Assembly: GCF_001730525.1 (NCBI RefSeq)
Contig: NZ_MDFN01000002.1
Location: 1 to 64,000 of the forward strand
Length of the DNA: 64,000 bases
Origin: Arcticibacter eurypsychrophilus
Lineage (GTDB): Bacteria; Bacteroidota; Bacteroidia; Sphingobacteriales; Sphingobacteriaceae
Direction: 5' to 3'
Positions 42,901 through 51,429 of this stretch are shown piece after piece. Under the pieces are notes generated by a model that saw only the letters and a program-made list of their open reading frames with translations, had not been told where the DNA came from and searched no databases. The position numbers were made by a program, and so were the translations under genes. The first letter of the stretch is position 1; every line of letters begins with the position of its first letter.

Positions 42901-44056
42901 GAATTTTAATCCTGTTTTCGACGCGTGTAGGCACCTTTAAAAATTTTATATTAGTGGTCATTAGAAAGACCATACTGATAGCAAAGAATAAATTATTAAA
43001 CGAAGAGACGGAGAGGCCATTAATAAGAACGATTGCTAAAAACACAAGGATCACATTCCGGTTAATTCCACTTTTGTTCATCAATAGCCAGGTTGCATAA
43101 ATGATCAACACCAAACCCAATAGTCCATGATCAAGGATCACCCTAAAAAGAAAGGAGTGCAGGATTACTGAATAACAGGATCCATCACCCGAGTAACTGA
43201 ATAGATTAGTAAAATAACTCATATTATCGCAGGCGTAATAACTCAAAGGAGTGATGCGTTCATTGCCTACGAGCCAGTGCCAAAGGTTCCAGTGTTTCAC
43301 CTCACCCCAGAAAATAGTCATGAACTTGAAACGATCAATATCTTGGAGACTACCGGAGCGTTCAGAAAATATAAAGTAGATCACTGCTCCCATTACAACA
43401 AGAGCTACGGGTATAATATAAACCCAGGTTTTACGGAAAGAGCTGTAAAAGACATAGAATACCAGTACACTATACATCAGCAAAGATGATCTGGAGAGTG
43501 ATAAGATCGTGATTACACCAACGAGAGCTAGTACAAGGAAGGCTTTTTTGCGGGTTATAGAAAACCGAACTAGGTATAGGGAATAGAGCAGCATCAGCTC
43601 GAAATTATTTTCCTCATAAACAACAGGCCTGTCGTCTGTATGTAATACCAGTGCAAGTAGATATTTAACAAAAAAAACACCCAACAGGAAGGTGTAAAAG
43701 TTCAGAACGCCTTGAGCTGTCATCAGTCTTTTATCCACCAGAAAGGTGAGAAAAAATAAATAAATGTATGATTTATAAATCAGGAGAAAGTCCAGCGCAT
43801 TCGCATGCTTATACATAATAACATAAGCGCAGGAAAGCACAACATACAAACCAATGCCCGTTCGCACAATCACAACGCTATCTATCCGTTGCGATTTTGC
43901 CCATAAAAAGGCAGCCCCACAATACAAAATCAACAAGCCTTCGAGTCCCGACACCATAGGCGCAGCTTCCTTCCTAACCAAAAGAAAAGCCAATGACACT
44001 AATGCCATCGCAACCATGGTAATAATAAAAATTCTTTTAAAGAAGAAGGCCTTCAT
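42881..44056 (-). CDS. Wzy-like polymerase / O-antigen-ligase-like membrane protein
   Basis: A 391-aa protein with about ten to eleven hydrophobic segments, starting FKRIFIITMVAMALVSLAFL. A polar loop around residues 235-295 leads to LHSFLFRVILDHGLLGLVLI, the H-x(n)-D-x-G pattern of Wzy_C/O-antigen ligase proteins. It probably polymerises the locus B repeat unit in the periplasm. The adjacent ABC exporter and Alg13/14-like genes support the role. It is unlike the locus A Wzy in sequence, which suggests different repeat units. Confidence 0.78.
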   Translation of the reverse strand: MKAFFFKRIFIITMVAMALVSLAFLLVRKEAAPMVSGLEGLLILYCGAAFLWAKSQRIDSVVIVRTGIGLYVVLSCAYVIMYKHANALDFLLIYKSYIYLFFLTFLVDKRLMTAQGVLNFYTFLLGVFFVKYLLALVLHTDDRPVVYEENNFELMLLYSLYLVRFSITRKKAFLVLALVGVITILSLSRSSLLMYSVLVFYVFYSSFRKTWVYIIPVALVVMGAVIYFIFSERSGSLQDIDRFKFMTIFWGEVKHWNLWHWLVGNERITPLSYYACDNMSYFTNLFSYSGDGSCYSVILHSFLFRVILDHGLLGLVLIIYATWLLMNKSGINRNVILVFLAIVLINGLSVSSFNNLFFAISMVFLMTTNIKFLKVPTRVENRIKIHEKREI

Positions 44057-44072
44057 GTATACGTTATTAATC

Positions 44073-44564
44073 CTATAATTTATCTTTCGAAATAAATTCC
44101 TGTAATGACTGTATTAAACTAACTGATGCCAGATCGCCCATTGCTGGCAACACATAGTGTTCGGCATCATCTCTTAAACTGATCACTTTATCCTTTAAGT
44201 CGACCATGTCATACACCACCGGCATATAACCTAGTTCTTCAATTTTTTTAGCAGTTGCATACTGGTGTTCATTCCGATGTTCACCAAGGGCGGCCACGCG
44301 AGGGACAATCAAAATGGGCTTTTTGTCTTTCAAAGCAGAAATAATAGTACCCATTCCTGCATGACTGATCACCATCTTTGATTCTTTAAAAATCCGCTTA
44401 TATTCCGTCGGATTAAGAAACTCAACAATTTTTAAGTTTTTTACAGGGAAATCAACTCCTGATGCCTGTGCTATTACTTCTTCACCTAGTTCAGCGGCAA
44501 TCTCATCCATTGCCAGGATCAGACGATTAAATGGCGCCTGCGTCCCTGTAGTAACGAATATCAT
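44073..44564 (-). CDS. Alg13/PssE-like glycosyltransferase catalytic subunit
   Basis: A 163-aa protein matching the C-terminal half of GT28: MIFVTTGTQAPFNRLILAMD opens it and MVISHAGMGTIISALKDKKP (about 79) is the UDP-sugar-binding loop. In bacterial EPS clusters (PssE, Cps14G, EpsF) and in eukaryotic Alg13, this half needs a membrane partner carrying the acceptor half, here the preceding gene. The two genes overlap by four bases. Confidence 0.9.
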   Translation of the reverse strand: MIFVTTGTQAPFNRLILAMDEIAAELGEEVIAQASGVDFPVKNLKIVEFLNPTEYKRIFKESKMVISHAGMGTIISALKDKKPILIVPRVAALGEHRNEHQYATAKKIEELGYMPVVYDMVDLKDKVISLRDDAEHYVLPAMGDLASVSLIQSLQEFISKDKL

Positions 44565-45004
44565 ATCAATACGTTCCCCGCATAGGTAACTTTAGATGAA
44601 GCCAGATCAGGCCATTGCGTGTAAACCCGGTCAGCAAACCATAATGCGATCCGTCCACTCAAAGAGATCTTTTCTACATTAGCGATACTATCGATCCAGA
44701 TGGTTTTAGCGCCAAGGATCTTTCCTGCAAATAATCCCATTAAGCCTGGAGCAGCTCCCGTAGTCACGATAACATCCGGTTTTTCTTTCATAACAATATT
44801 ATAGGCATTCCAGAAAGATTTGAAAAGTTTAAATTTATTCCAACTACTCCCATCGGCGATATGATAAAACTTTTTCCCTGGAACAGTAACAGCAAAATCA
44901 GGATTCGTTGATATAAAGATCAACTCTTCCTCCTTAAAAGCCATTACTACTCTTAATAACTGAACCCAATGCCCCCCTACTGATGCAATTCCAATAATTT
45001 TCAT
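44561..45004 (-). CDS. Alg14/PssD-like glycosyltransferase membrane-anchoring subunit
   Basis: A 147-aa protein. IIGIASVGGHWVQLLRVVMA is the Alg14 N-terminal motif (G-G-H), and PDVIVTTGAAPGLMGLFAGK near residue 75 and IWIDSIANVEKISLSGRIAL near residue 96 match the family. It forms the acceptor-side half of a split GT with the following PssE-like protein and brings it to the membrane. It overlaps the genes on both sides by four bases. Confidence 0.9.
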   Translation of the reverse strand: MKIIGIASVGGHWVQLLRVVMAFKEEELIFISTNPDFAVTVPGKKFYHIADGSSWNKFKLFKSFWNAYNIVMKEKPDVIVTTGAAPGLMGLFAGKILGAKTIWIDSIANVEKISLSGRIALWFADRVYTQWPDLASSKVTYAGNVLI

Positions 45005-45897
45005 AATGTAGATGTGTTAGTGTAAATGAACTTGTTCTCGATCCGCTTGGCCATAAACTTCTTCACGATTCTGGATTCTTCTTTAGAAACCAGCGGCTGA
45101 CTTTGAAGAGTAGCCTTTATTCCATAATAAAAAAACAATGAACCTTCCTGAATACCCCGCTCCTTCACTAATTTCATTGCTTTAAATAAGTACATGTAAA
45201 ATGGGTATCCCATGTTTCGATATCCGTAAGCTTCCCTAGAGAGACCCTTTTGGAAGCCACCTTCAGCCTGACGCGTTTGCGTGGGGTACAAATGCAGAAT
45301 ATCCTGCTCAAAAAACTTTTCAGTGATATACCCCTTATCGCGGGCCAATATGTCATCAATTCCATCCCAGCCTTTGAAAGGTCTTAATCCACCAATCGCA
45401 TGGAGACATTCTTTTCGATAAAACTTATTTGGTCCCTGTGTATGCCATTTATGTTTCGATTCGATAATTCTTGTGTTATCATCCCCTAATATGAAAGTGA
45501 CCCCGCTGGCTATTCCCAAAGATGGGTATTGCTCAAACTTGCTCAACATGAATTCGATATAATCATTTCGCTGTATAACAAGGTCTGCATCCAACTTGGA
45601 AACAATGTCCCAGTCTATTTTCATAGTATCCGCAACTTGTAACCCCAGATTAAACAATTCAACTACATTATTTCCGGTAGCACGTGTTGAAGATGTTTTT
45701 TCTCTTCGGTAATAATGGATGAATGAATATTTTTTAGCGTAGTCTTTAACAATCTCCGGAGAGGAATCATCTGACCCATCATCCATTAAAAGCCAGGCAA
45801 CAGGATAAATACTCTGTTTAACAATTGAAGCAATTGTGCCACCTATAGAATCTTCTTCGTTTTTAAATGGAGTAATTATTAACAATTTCATAAACAT
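45001..45897 (-). CDS. GT2 family glycosyltransferase
   Basis: A 298-aa GT-A protein, MFMKLLIITPFKNEEDSIGG (a second ATG at codon 3 gives the usual MKLLIITPF start). LLMDDGSDDSS is the first donor motif and SKLDADLVIQRNDY near residue 105 the DxD. It overlaps the Alg14-like gene by four bases (ATGA), so three GT-related proteins are coupled. The donor is unknown. Confidence 0.88.
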   Translation of the reverse strand: MFMKLLIITPFKNEEDSIGGTIASIVKQSIYPVAWLLMDDGSDDSSPEIVKDYAKKYSFIHYYRREKTSSTRATGNNVVELFNLGLQVADTMKIDWDIVSKLDADLVIQRNDYIEFMLSKFEQYPSLGIASGVTFILGDDNTRIIESKHKWHTQGPNKFYRKECLHAIGGLRPFKGWDGIDDILARDKGYITEKFFEQDILHLYPTQTRQAEGGFQKGLSREAYGYRNMGYPFYMYLFKAMKLVKERGIQEGSLFFYYGIKATLQSQPLVSKEESRIVKKFMAKRIENKFIYTNTSTL

Positions 45898-46018
45898 TTT
45901 AAAAGAACATTAAAAATATTGCAAATCACTTATCTGTTACACATACAAAGAGAGCAGTTTTTCTTCTAAAAAGTTTGACACATTTTGATCTTAACGGTAC
46001 ACAAAAAAGTGAGAAAAA

Positions 46019-47113
46019 CTATGAAATCAGAGAAGTAAATAAAGATTGATAGTGTTTCATGATCTGATTTACGCTGAATTCCCTGGCTCTGTTGGTGAGT
46101 AAAACAGGGTCGATAGGATGATCTAAAGCATAATCTATTTGCTCCGAAAGGGCATTTACCTGTCCGATTGGAACGAGAAAACCATAGCGGTCTTCCAATA
46201 TTTCAGCAGGTCCATAATCGCAATCCGTAGATACAATAGTAAGGCCCGCAGCAAGGGCTTCCACCAGCACATTACCGAACCCTTCATAATCAGAGGAAAG
46301 CACAAATAAGCTAGCTTTACTCATCCAGGATACTGGATTTAGTTTAAAGCCTTCCAGGCGGACAAAATCCTGTAAATTCAGGCGGTTAATCTGCGTCTGC
46401 AGCTTTTCACGCAACGGCCCCTCTCCTATGATAATCAGTCTGACCCCACGTTTTTTTGACAACAAGGCTACGGCATCAATCAGCAGTTCATGATTTTTAG
46501 CATCAACTAAACGTCCTACGGTAATCAGGACTGGAACAGTATCATCTAGCCAGTCGTGCTGAACAGGTAGTCCTGCCTGCTTTTCCAGTTCAGGAGACCA
46601 GGCCGGATTATAGATTACATGGATCTTTTTTGCCGGGACCAAGGCAACCTTTTGCAGGCTCTTACCCAAGCCCTTAGACACCGCTACGATGGCATCAGCA
46701 AAACGATATAAAAGCGGTATGGATAAAAAAGTAAGCTTGGAGAGTGTGAGCGCACTGTTTTTAAAAAAAACTACCGTATTATTCCGTTCAGAGATAACAA
46801 TTTTTGTTTTTACACGAGCCATTAAACGGCCAATGATCGTGAATGTATTTAAAGAAGGGGTTGCAGTAAAGAGCACATCAAACTTCTCTCTTTTTAGGAT
46901 TTCAGAAAAGGAGAAAAAGAGGCGACTTTTTTTTAACGAGCTGAAGTAAATCAGTTTGATGCGAGGGTCAAGTAAACTGACATATTCCCCTCCAGAGATC
47001 ATTAGTACCACAGAAACATCGTTACCTTGCTCTACAAAGTAGTTCGCGGCATTCACAATCATCTTCTGAATGCCCCCCTGATTCAGATTTCTATAAAAAT
47101 AAGCTAGCTTCAT
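46019..47113 (-). CDS. GT4 family glycosyltransferase
   Basis: A 364-aa GT-B protein. RNLNQGGIQKMIVNAANYFV near residue 8 is the acceptor G-G-x-x loop, VPVLITVGRLVDAKNHELLI near residue 190 the start of the donor domain, and SDYEGFGNVLVEALAAGLTI near residue 275 the E-x7-E donor site. It is a typical retaining GT4 of EPS clusters. It lies six bases after the GT2 gene upstream. Confidence 0.92.
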   Translation of the reverse strand: MKLAYFYRNLNQGGIQKMIVNAANYFVEQGNDVSVVLMISGGEYVSLLDPRIKLIYFSSLKKSRLFFSFSEILKREKFDVLFTATPSLNTFTIIGRLMARVKTKIVISERNNTVVFFKNSALTLSKLTFLSIPLLYRFADAIVAVSKGLGKSLQKVALVPAKKIHVIYNPAWSPELEKQAGLPVQHDWLDDTVPVLITVGRLVDAKNHELLIDAVALLSKKRGVRLIIIGEGPLREKLQTQINRLNLQDFVRLEGFKLNPVSWMSKASLFVLSSDYEGFGNVLVEALAAGLTIVSTDCDYGPAEILEDRYGFLVPIGQVNALSEQIDYALDHPIDPVLLTNRAREFSVNQIMKHYQSLFTSLIS

Positions 47114-47119
47114 ACCCCA

Positions 47120-48028
47120 TTACACTTTAATCATTTTTTTAAGCATAAGCTTAGATACCAGGATGATACTATCCGATGTAAGATTCATTTTACGGAGCAA
47201 CTGATAGTCCAGAGGTTGTTTATCTACGATCTGACCTCTGAGAATACTATAAATGCGTTTATTTTGAAAATCTTTTATGGCCTGTTCCAGTTCCGTATTT
47301 TTACTTTCTCTTAATATATTAAACAAAAAAGGAGAAAATATATAAAGCGATTCCCGTTTGATGGACTTGGTGACCATGTTAACCGCATCCAGGTAATAAT
47401 AAGAAAGCGGTTTGTTGATCCACAAATTCCCTTTGCTCTGCCACAAACATCTGATCCAGGTATCTACATCACCCCCTCTCTTATAGCCGCTTTCAGGAAA
47501 CTTGCCGGCCCGTACAAGCAGATCCTTTTTAAAAGAGACCGCTCCAGTCCATAACGTATGCTTTTGCCGAAACAAATCAATCAGTGCAAAAGACTTCTGT
47601 TGCACATCTGCATTGATCACTGAGGTTTTATCCAGTTTTTTTTGCGTCCCTGTAGTATTATAATATCCCCAGGTCACACATTCAATATCCGGACTATTAA
47701 CAATTGCGTTTTTAATGGTTTCCAGCAGATCAAGACTCCATTCATCATCTGCATCCAGGAAACAGATCCAAGGATAACGAGCATGATCAATCCCCACGTT
47801 TCTAGCCTTATAACCACCCGGACCGGGTTCAGTACGGGTATAAAGGGAAATCTTTGGATCGGTAAATTCAGTTAACTTTTCTGAAGAACCGTCCGTTGAT
47901 GCATCATCAATAATAATCAATTCAAAGTTCTGATAAGTCTGCCTCAATACCGAAAACACAGATCGCTCCAAGTGAGGCAGCTTATTATGAACCGGTATGA
48001 TAACTGAAAAATAAGGTTCGTTGTTCAT
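47120..48028 (-). CDS. GT2 family glycosyltransferase
   Basis: A 302-aa GT-A protein, with YFSVIIPVHNKLPHLERSVF, LIIIDDASTDGSSEKL and FLDADDEWSLD near residue 92 as donor and metal motifs. GYKRGGDVDTWIRCLWQSKG near residue 185 is the acceptor-side conserved region. It is the first transferase gene after Wzc in locus B, 13 bases downstream, so it is part of the main operon. Confidence 0.9.
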   Translation of the reverse strand: MNNEPYFSVIIPVHNKLPHLERSVFSVLRQTYQNFELIIIDDASTDGSSEKLTEFTDPKISLYTRTEPGPGGYKARNVGIDHARYPWICFLDADDEWSLDLLETIKNAIVNSPDIECVTWGYYNTTGTQKKLDKTSVINADVQQKSFALIDLFRQKHTLWTGAVSFKKDLLVRAGKFPESGYKRGGDVDTWIRCLWQSKGNLWINKPLSYYYLDAVNMVTKSIKRESLYIFSPFLFNILRESKNTELEQAIKDFQNKRIYSILRGQIVDKQPLDYQLLRKMNLTSDSIILVSKLMLKKMIKV

Positions 48029-48041
48029 CCGATTGTAACAC

Positions 48042-50387
48042 TTAATTTTTACTGAATAGACTCTTAATTTTTGCTCCTAAACCAGCACGCTCATCGCCAT
48101 AATTATAATTACCGTAAGCATAATCAGTACCAGGGCCCATTCTGATATCATTCATCACGATAGCCAGACGTTTCATTTCGTTTTCTTTCAGAAGATCCTC
48201 TACGATAGAAAGCTGTGATTTTGATGTAACACGTTGTCTGACTAAATAAAGGCATAAATCGGCGTATTCTGCCAGTAACTGCGCATCAATCACCACCCCT
48301 ACTGGGGGAGCATCAACAATTATATAATCGAACCGTTCTTTCAAGTCCTTGAATAATACAGCAATTCGACTATTCATCAGTAATTCAGCTGGATTGGGCT
48401 GAGTTTCTCCAGAACTGATCACGAATAAATTATCCAATACACCCGATGGCCTAATGATCTGTTCAGGGATCATCTTATCATCCATAATATAATTTGTAAA
48501 ACCAACACTGTTATCCACTCCTAATTTAGAGGAGAGGCCTGATTTACGCAGGTCAAGTTCCATTAGTAACACTTTTTTACCCGATATCGCCAATACACTA
48601 CCTAGATTAATAGAGGTAAAAGACTTCCCTTCATTAGCCATACTGGACGTTAGCAGAATTACTTTTTCATCCGCAGCCTTCAAATAGAAGAACAATCGGG
48701 TTCGCAATGCCCTGAACTGCTCTGCTATTGGCGACCTTGGGTTATGAGCGACAATCAAATTGTCCGATCCTGAATTATGGCCAATCTCACCGATCACCGG
48801 CACCTGTGTTCCCTTAACGATATCATCTTTTCTTTCGATCAGACTATTCAGCAAAAACCCGGTATAGATCACAGTAGATGGTAATATTAACGCCAGAAGT
48901 GCGGCTATTGAATAATAAACGGGCACCTTAGGACTTATTTTCTCCTGTGTTTTAGGAGGGTCAATTTTTTTAGAATTAGGTGTATTATACGTTTTCCCTA
49001 TCGCCGCTTCTTCACTTTTTTGCATCAAAAAGATATACAGCTGCTGTTTAATCTGCTGTTGGCGTGCCAAATCTAGATAGTTACGTTCTATTTCAGGCAC
49101 ACCTTGTACTTTTCCCGCAACGGTCTGCACTTGCTTCTGCAGAGAATTACGGGTGATGTTCAAAGAATTTCTACTACTGGATAAACTGCTTAACATATCT
49201 GCACGAAGGTTAGCGATCCGCTCGTTAATATTCGTGATTACAGGATTTTCGGCAGTTACTCCTACCATCCTGCGGTCTCGCTCCAGTAGAAGCGTATTGT
49301 ATTTATCAACCAGACTGCTAAATGTTGGATCGGATACAACTAATGAACCCGGTACAATACGATCGTTTCCAGCATTTTTTTGCAGGTAATCCTGAAGGCT
49401 GCTCAATACGCTGATCTGCGTTTCTACTTTGGCTACTTCATCAGAAAATTGACTGGTATTTTGAACCATTACTCTGGATTGTTCACCCATTTCAGCAATC
49501 TGATTCCGTTGTTTAAAATTTTGAATATTTCCTTCCAGATCACCAAGCTCACCACCAAGGTAACTCAACCGGTTCTGAATAAACTTGACACTGCTATCAG
49601 CTAACGTATTACGGTCTTCCAAATTAGATTGTACATAAATATCCAGCAATTTATTCAGGATATCTTCCCCTTTTTTAGGCACTGGATAAACTAAGTTAAG
49701 GTCTATAATACCCATCTGCTTAGCCAGTAATGCTACCGTCAAGTTACCACTCAGGCGGTTCACTGCCTGGTCTACAGAAGAAAGTGTAAATGCGTATTGT
49801 TCCGGTTTTAATCCAGGTTGTGGATTAACCAGTTTAATCCTTCCGATGTGGTCCAATTTAAGCGACTGGTTAAAGTCAATTATGGTATCGAGCACATCAT
49901 TTTCCAGATGTATTTTTTTATCTCCCAGAACCTCAGCATCAAAGTGAGTGAAACGGATAGTATCCACAGGCTCAGAAATTTGAACCGTAAAGGGTGGAGT
50001 ATATAATTCTTCATCTCTGATCGGACCTTTACTGAAGTACGTAATGTTCAGCTTCATGTCATTCACAACTCGCTCCATTAGGTACTTGGTTTGTAAAACC
50101 ACCGCTTCCTCATCTACGATAGAGGCCGTTGCTACTCCAAATTCAGTAGAAAGGGAGTTATCGGTCGAAGTGGAAGGTGCGCCACGGTTGGAGTTATTGA
50201 TTTTGATCAGCGCATGTATGTTATACATGGGCGTGGTATACATCACATAAAAAAAGACGGCAGTAAAAAAAACGATGAAAGCCAGTAGAAACCATGGCCA
50301 TGCGGCTTTCATCTTCTTCCAAAGCTGACTGTAATTCGTCTCTTCATTCTCGTCGAATGACATTCCTGTATTGTTTATTCTGCTCAT
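48042..50387 (-). CDS. Wzc-like polysaccharide co-polymerase / tyrosine autokinase (locus B)
   Basis: A 781-aa paralogue of the locus A kinase, with the same layout. The first TM (WPWFLLAFIVFFTAVFFYVM) is near residue 35, and a Wzz and coiled-coil periplasmic region runs to about 490. A second TM (YSIAALLALILPSTVIYTGF) is near 510. The BY-kinase has SSMANEGKSFTS near 600, LLMELDLRKSGL and FDYIIVDAPPVGV. The C-terminal Tyr cluster is shorter and less regular (DYAYGNYNYGDE; four Tyr). Loci A and B therefore differ in tail phosphorylation capacity. It lies 18 bases after Wza. Confidence 0.93.
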   Translation of the reverse strand: MSRINNTGMSFDENEETNYSQLWKKMKAAWPWFLLAFIVFFTAVFFYVMYTTPMYNIHALIKINNSNRGAPSTSTDNSLSTEFGVATASIVDEEAVVLQTKYLMERVVNDMKLNITYFSKGPIRDEELYTPPFTVQISEPVDTIRFTHFDAEVLGDKKIHLENDVLDTIIDFNQSLKLDHIGRIKLVNPQPGLKPEQYAFTLSSVDQAVNRLSGNLTVALLAKQMGIIDLNLVYPVPKKGEDILNKLLDIYVQSNLEDRNTLADSSVKFIQNRLSYLGGELGDLEGNIQNFKQRNQIAEMGEQSRVMVQNTSQFSDEVAKVETQISVLSSLQDYLQKNAGNDRIVPGSLVVSDPTFSSLVDKYNTLLLERDRRMVGVTAENPVITNINERIANLRADMLSSLSSSRNSLNITRNSLQKQVQTVAGKVQGVPEIERNYLDLARQQQIKQQLYIFLMQKSEEAAIGKTYNTPNSKKIDPPKTQEKISPKVPVYYSIAALLALILPSTVIYTGFLLNSLIERKDDIVKGTQVPVIGEIGHNSGSDNLIVAHNPRSPIAEQFRALRTRLFFYLKAADEKVILLTSSMANEGKSFTSINLGSVLAISGKKVLLMELDLRKSGLSSKLGVDNSVGFTNYIMDDKMIPEQIIRPSGVLDNLFVISSGETQPNPAELLMNSRIAVLFKDLKERFDYIIVDAPPVGVVIDAQLLAEYADLCLYLVRQRVTSKSQLSIVEDLLKENEMKRLAIVMNDIRMGPGTDYAYGNYNYGDERAGLGAKIKSLFSKN

Positions 50388-50405
50388 AAAAAGAGGATAT
50401 AGCCT

Positions 50406-51206
50406 TTAATAAATTCTTGTAATAATGAGAACAATTGTCGAAAGAGCGGATAAAGCAATAACTGCAGTAGACCTGGCAGTACTGTTTAAAGAAAACACCT
50501 TAGCTTTATTCGGTTCTACATAGACCACGTCATTCTGCTTCAGAAAATAATAAGGACTTTTGAAAATATCAGAGGAGTTAATACTTACTGTTCCGTATTC
50601 TTTCCTTCCGTTTACATCACGGATAACCATGATATTTTCCCTTTTTCCATATAAAGTCAGATCGCCTGATAAGCTTAGGGCATCTAGTATCGTCACTCTT
50701 TCATTAGGTAAGGTATACGATCCTGGTCTGTTGACTTCACCAAGAACTGAAATCTTAAAGTTCGCAAAGCGAACGCTAACATTTGGTTTCTGATAATATC
50801 TTGCTGCTTTAGTACGGATTAACTCCCTTGCTTCATAAGTTGTCAGTCCGGATACTTTAATCTTGCCAATAATAGCAAGCTCAATTTCACCATTCTTATC
50901 TACCGAAAATCCTTCTATCTCGCGGGAACTTGGATTTCTTGGTGTTCCCATCGTTTCCAGTGTGGTGGATTGATTGACTACCGCTGAAGTCGTTGGATCA
51001 ACTGTAATGATCGATAATGATAAAATATCATCAGGTTGAATAACCGGCTCGGTAAAATTGGTAACCGAATCCAGCCGCTTCCGGTCTGTTTGGCTTAAGT
51101 TCTGAAAATACGGAATATTTTTAGTACTTACACAAGAAGAAATAAGGGTGATGCCAGAAATAATTATGAAGTTGAAGGCGAAAATTTTCAAAAATTTGTG
51201 TGTCAT
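50406..51206 (-). CDS. Wza-like polysaccharide export lipoprotein (locus B)
   Basis: A 266-aa lipoprotein with signal ending ISSC near residue 25. The Poly_export domain has VIQPDDILSLSIITVDPTTS near residue 55. SLBB-like SVLGEVNRPGSYTLPNERVT near residue 155 and ALSLSGDLTLYGKRENIMVI follow. A C-terminal TM is present. It is very similar in layout to the locus A Wza. It is the first gene of locus B, diverging from an MFS gene over about 220 bases. Confidence 0.93.
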   Translation of the reverse strand: MTHKFLKIFAFNFIIISGITLISSCVSTKNIPYFQNLSQTDRKRLDSVTNFTEPVIQPDDILSLSIITVDPTTSAVVNQSTTLETMGTPRNPSSREIEGFSVDKNGEIELAIIGKIKVSGLTTYEARELIRTKAARYYQKPNVSVRFANFKISVLGEVNRPGSYTLPNERVTILDALSLSGDLTLYGKRENIMVIRDVNGRKEYGTVSINSSDIFKSPYYFLKQNDVVYVEPNKAKVFSLNSTARSTAVIALSALSTIVLIITRIY

Positions 51207-51429
51207 AGATTAAGAATATGCATAAAGTAAATGAACGTAAACAAAAGTATCACTTATGATCCCGCTCGTGGTACACATCTAATACACAAAAGCCTTCCCA
51301 GAAAATGTGAAAATATGTTCAATGTGCTTAATAATTATCTCCTTAGTTAAGCTCAAAATCAATTTACTGACTATTGGTATGACGATTTTAGTATAAATTC
51401 TTTATAATTGATAACGATTATACGATGAT
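51207..51429. other. Divergent regulatory region of locus B and MFS gene
   Basis: About 220 bases between the outward-facing Wza and MFS genes. A minus-strand -7-like TACTTTTG (51242-51249 complement) lies 36 bases before the Wza start but lacks a -33 match. GAAAATGTGAAAAT at 51301-51314 resembles the TTTTCAC-type motif near the locus A promoter. No gene seen. Confidence 0.4.
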
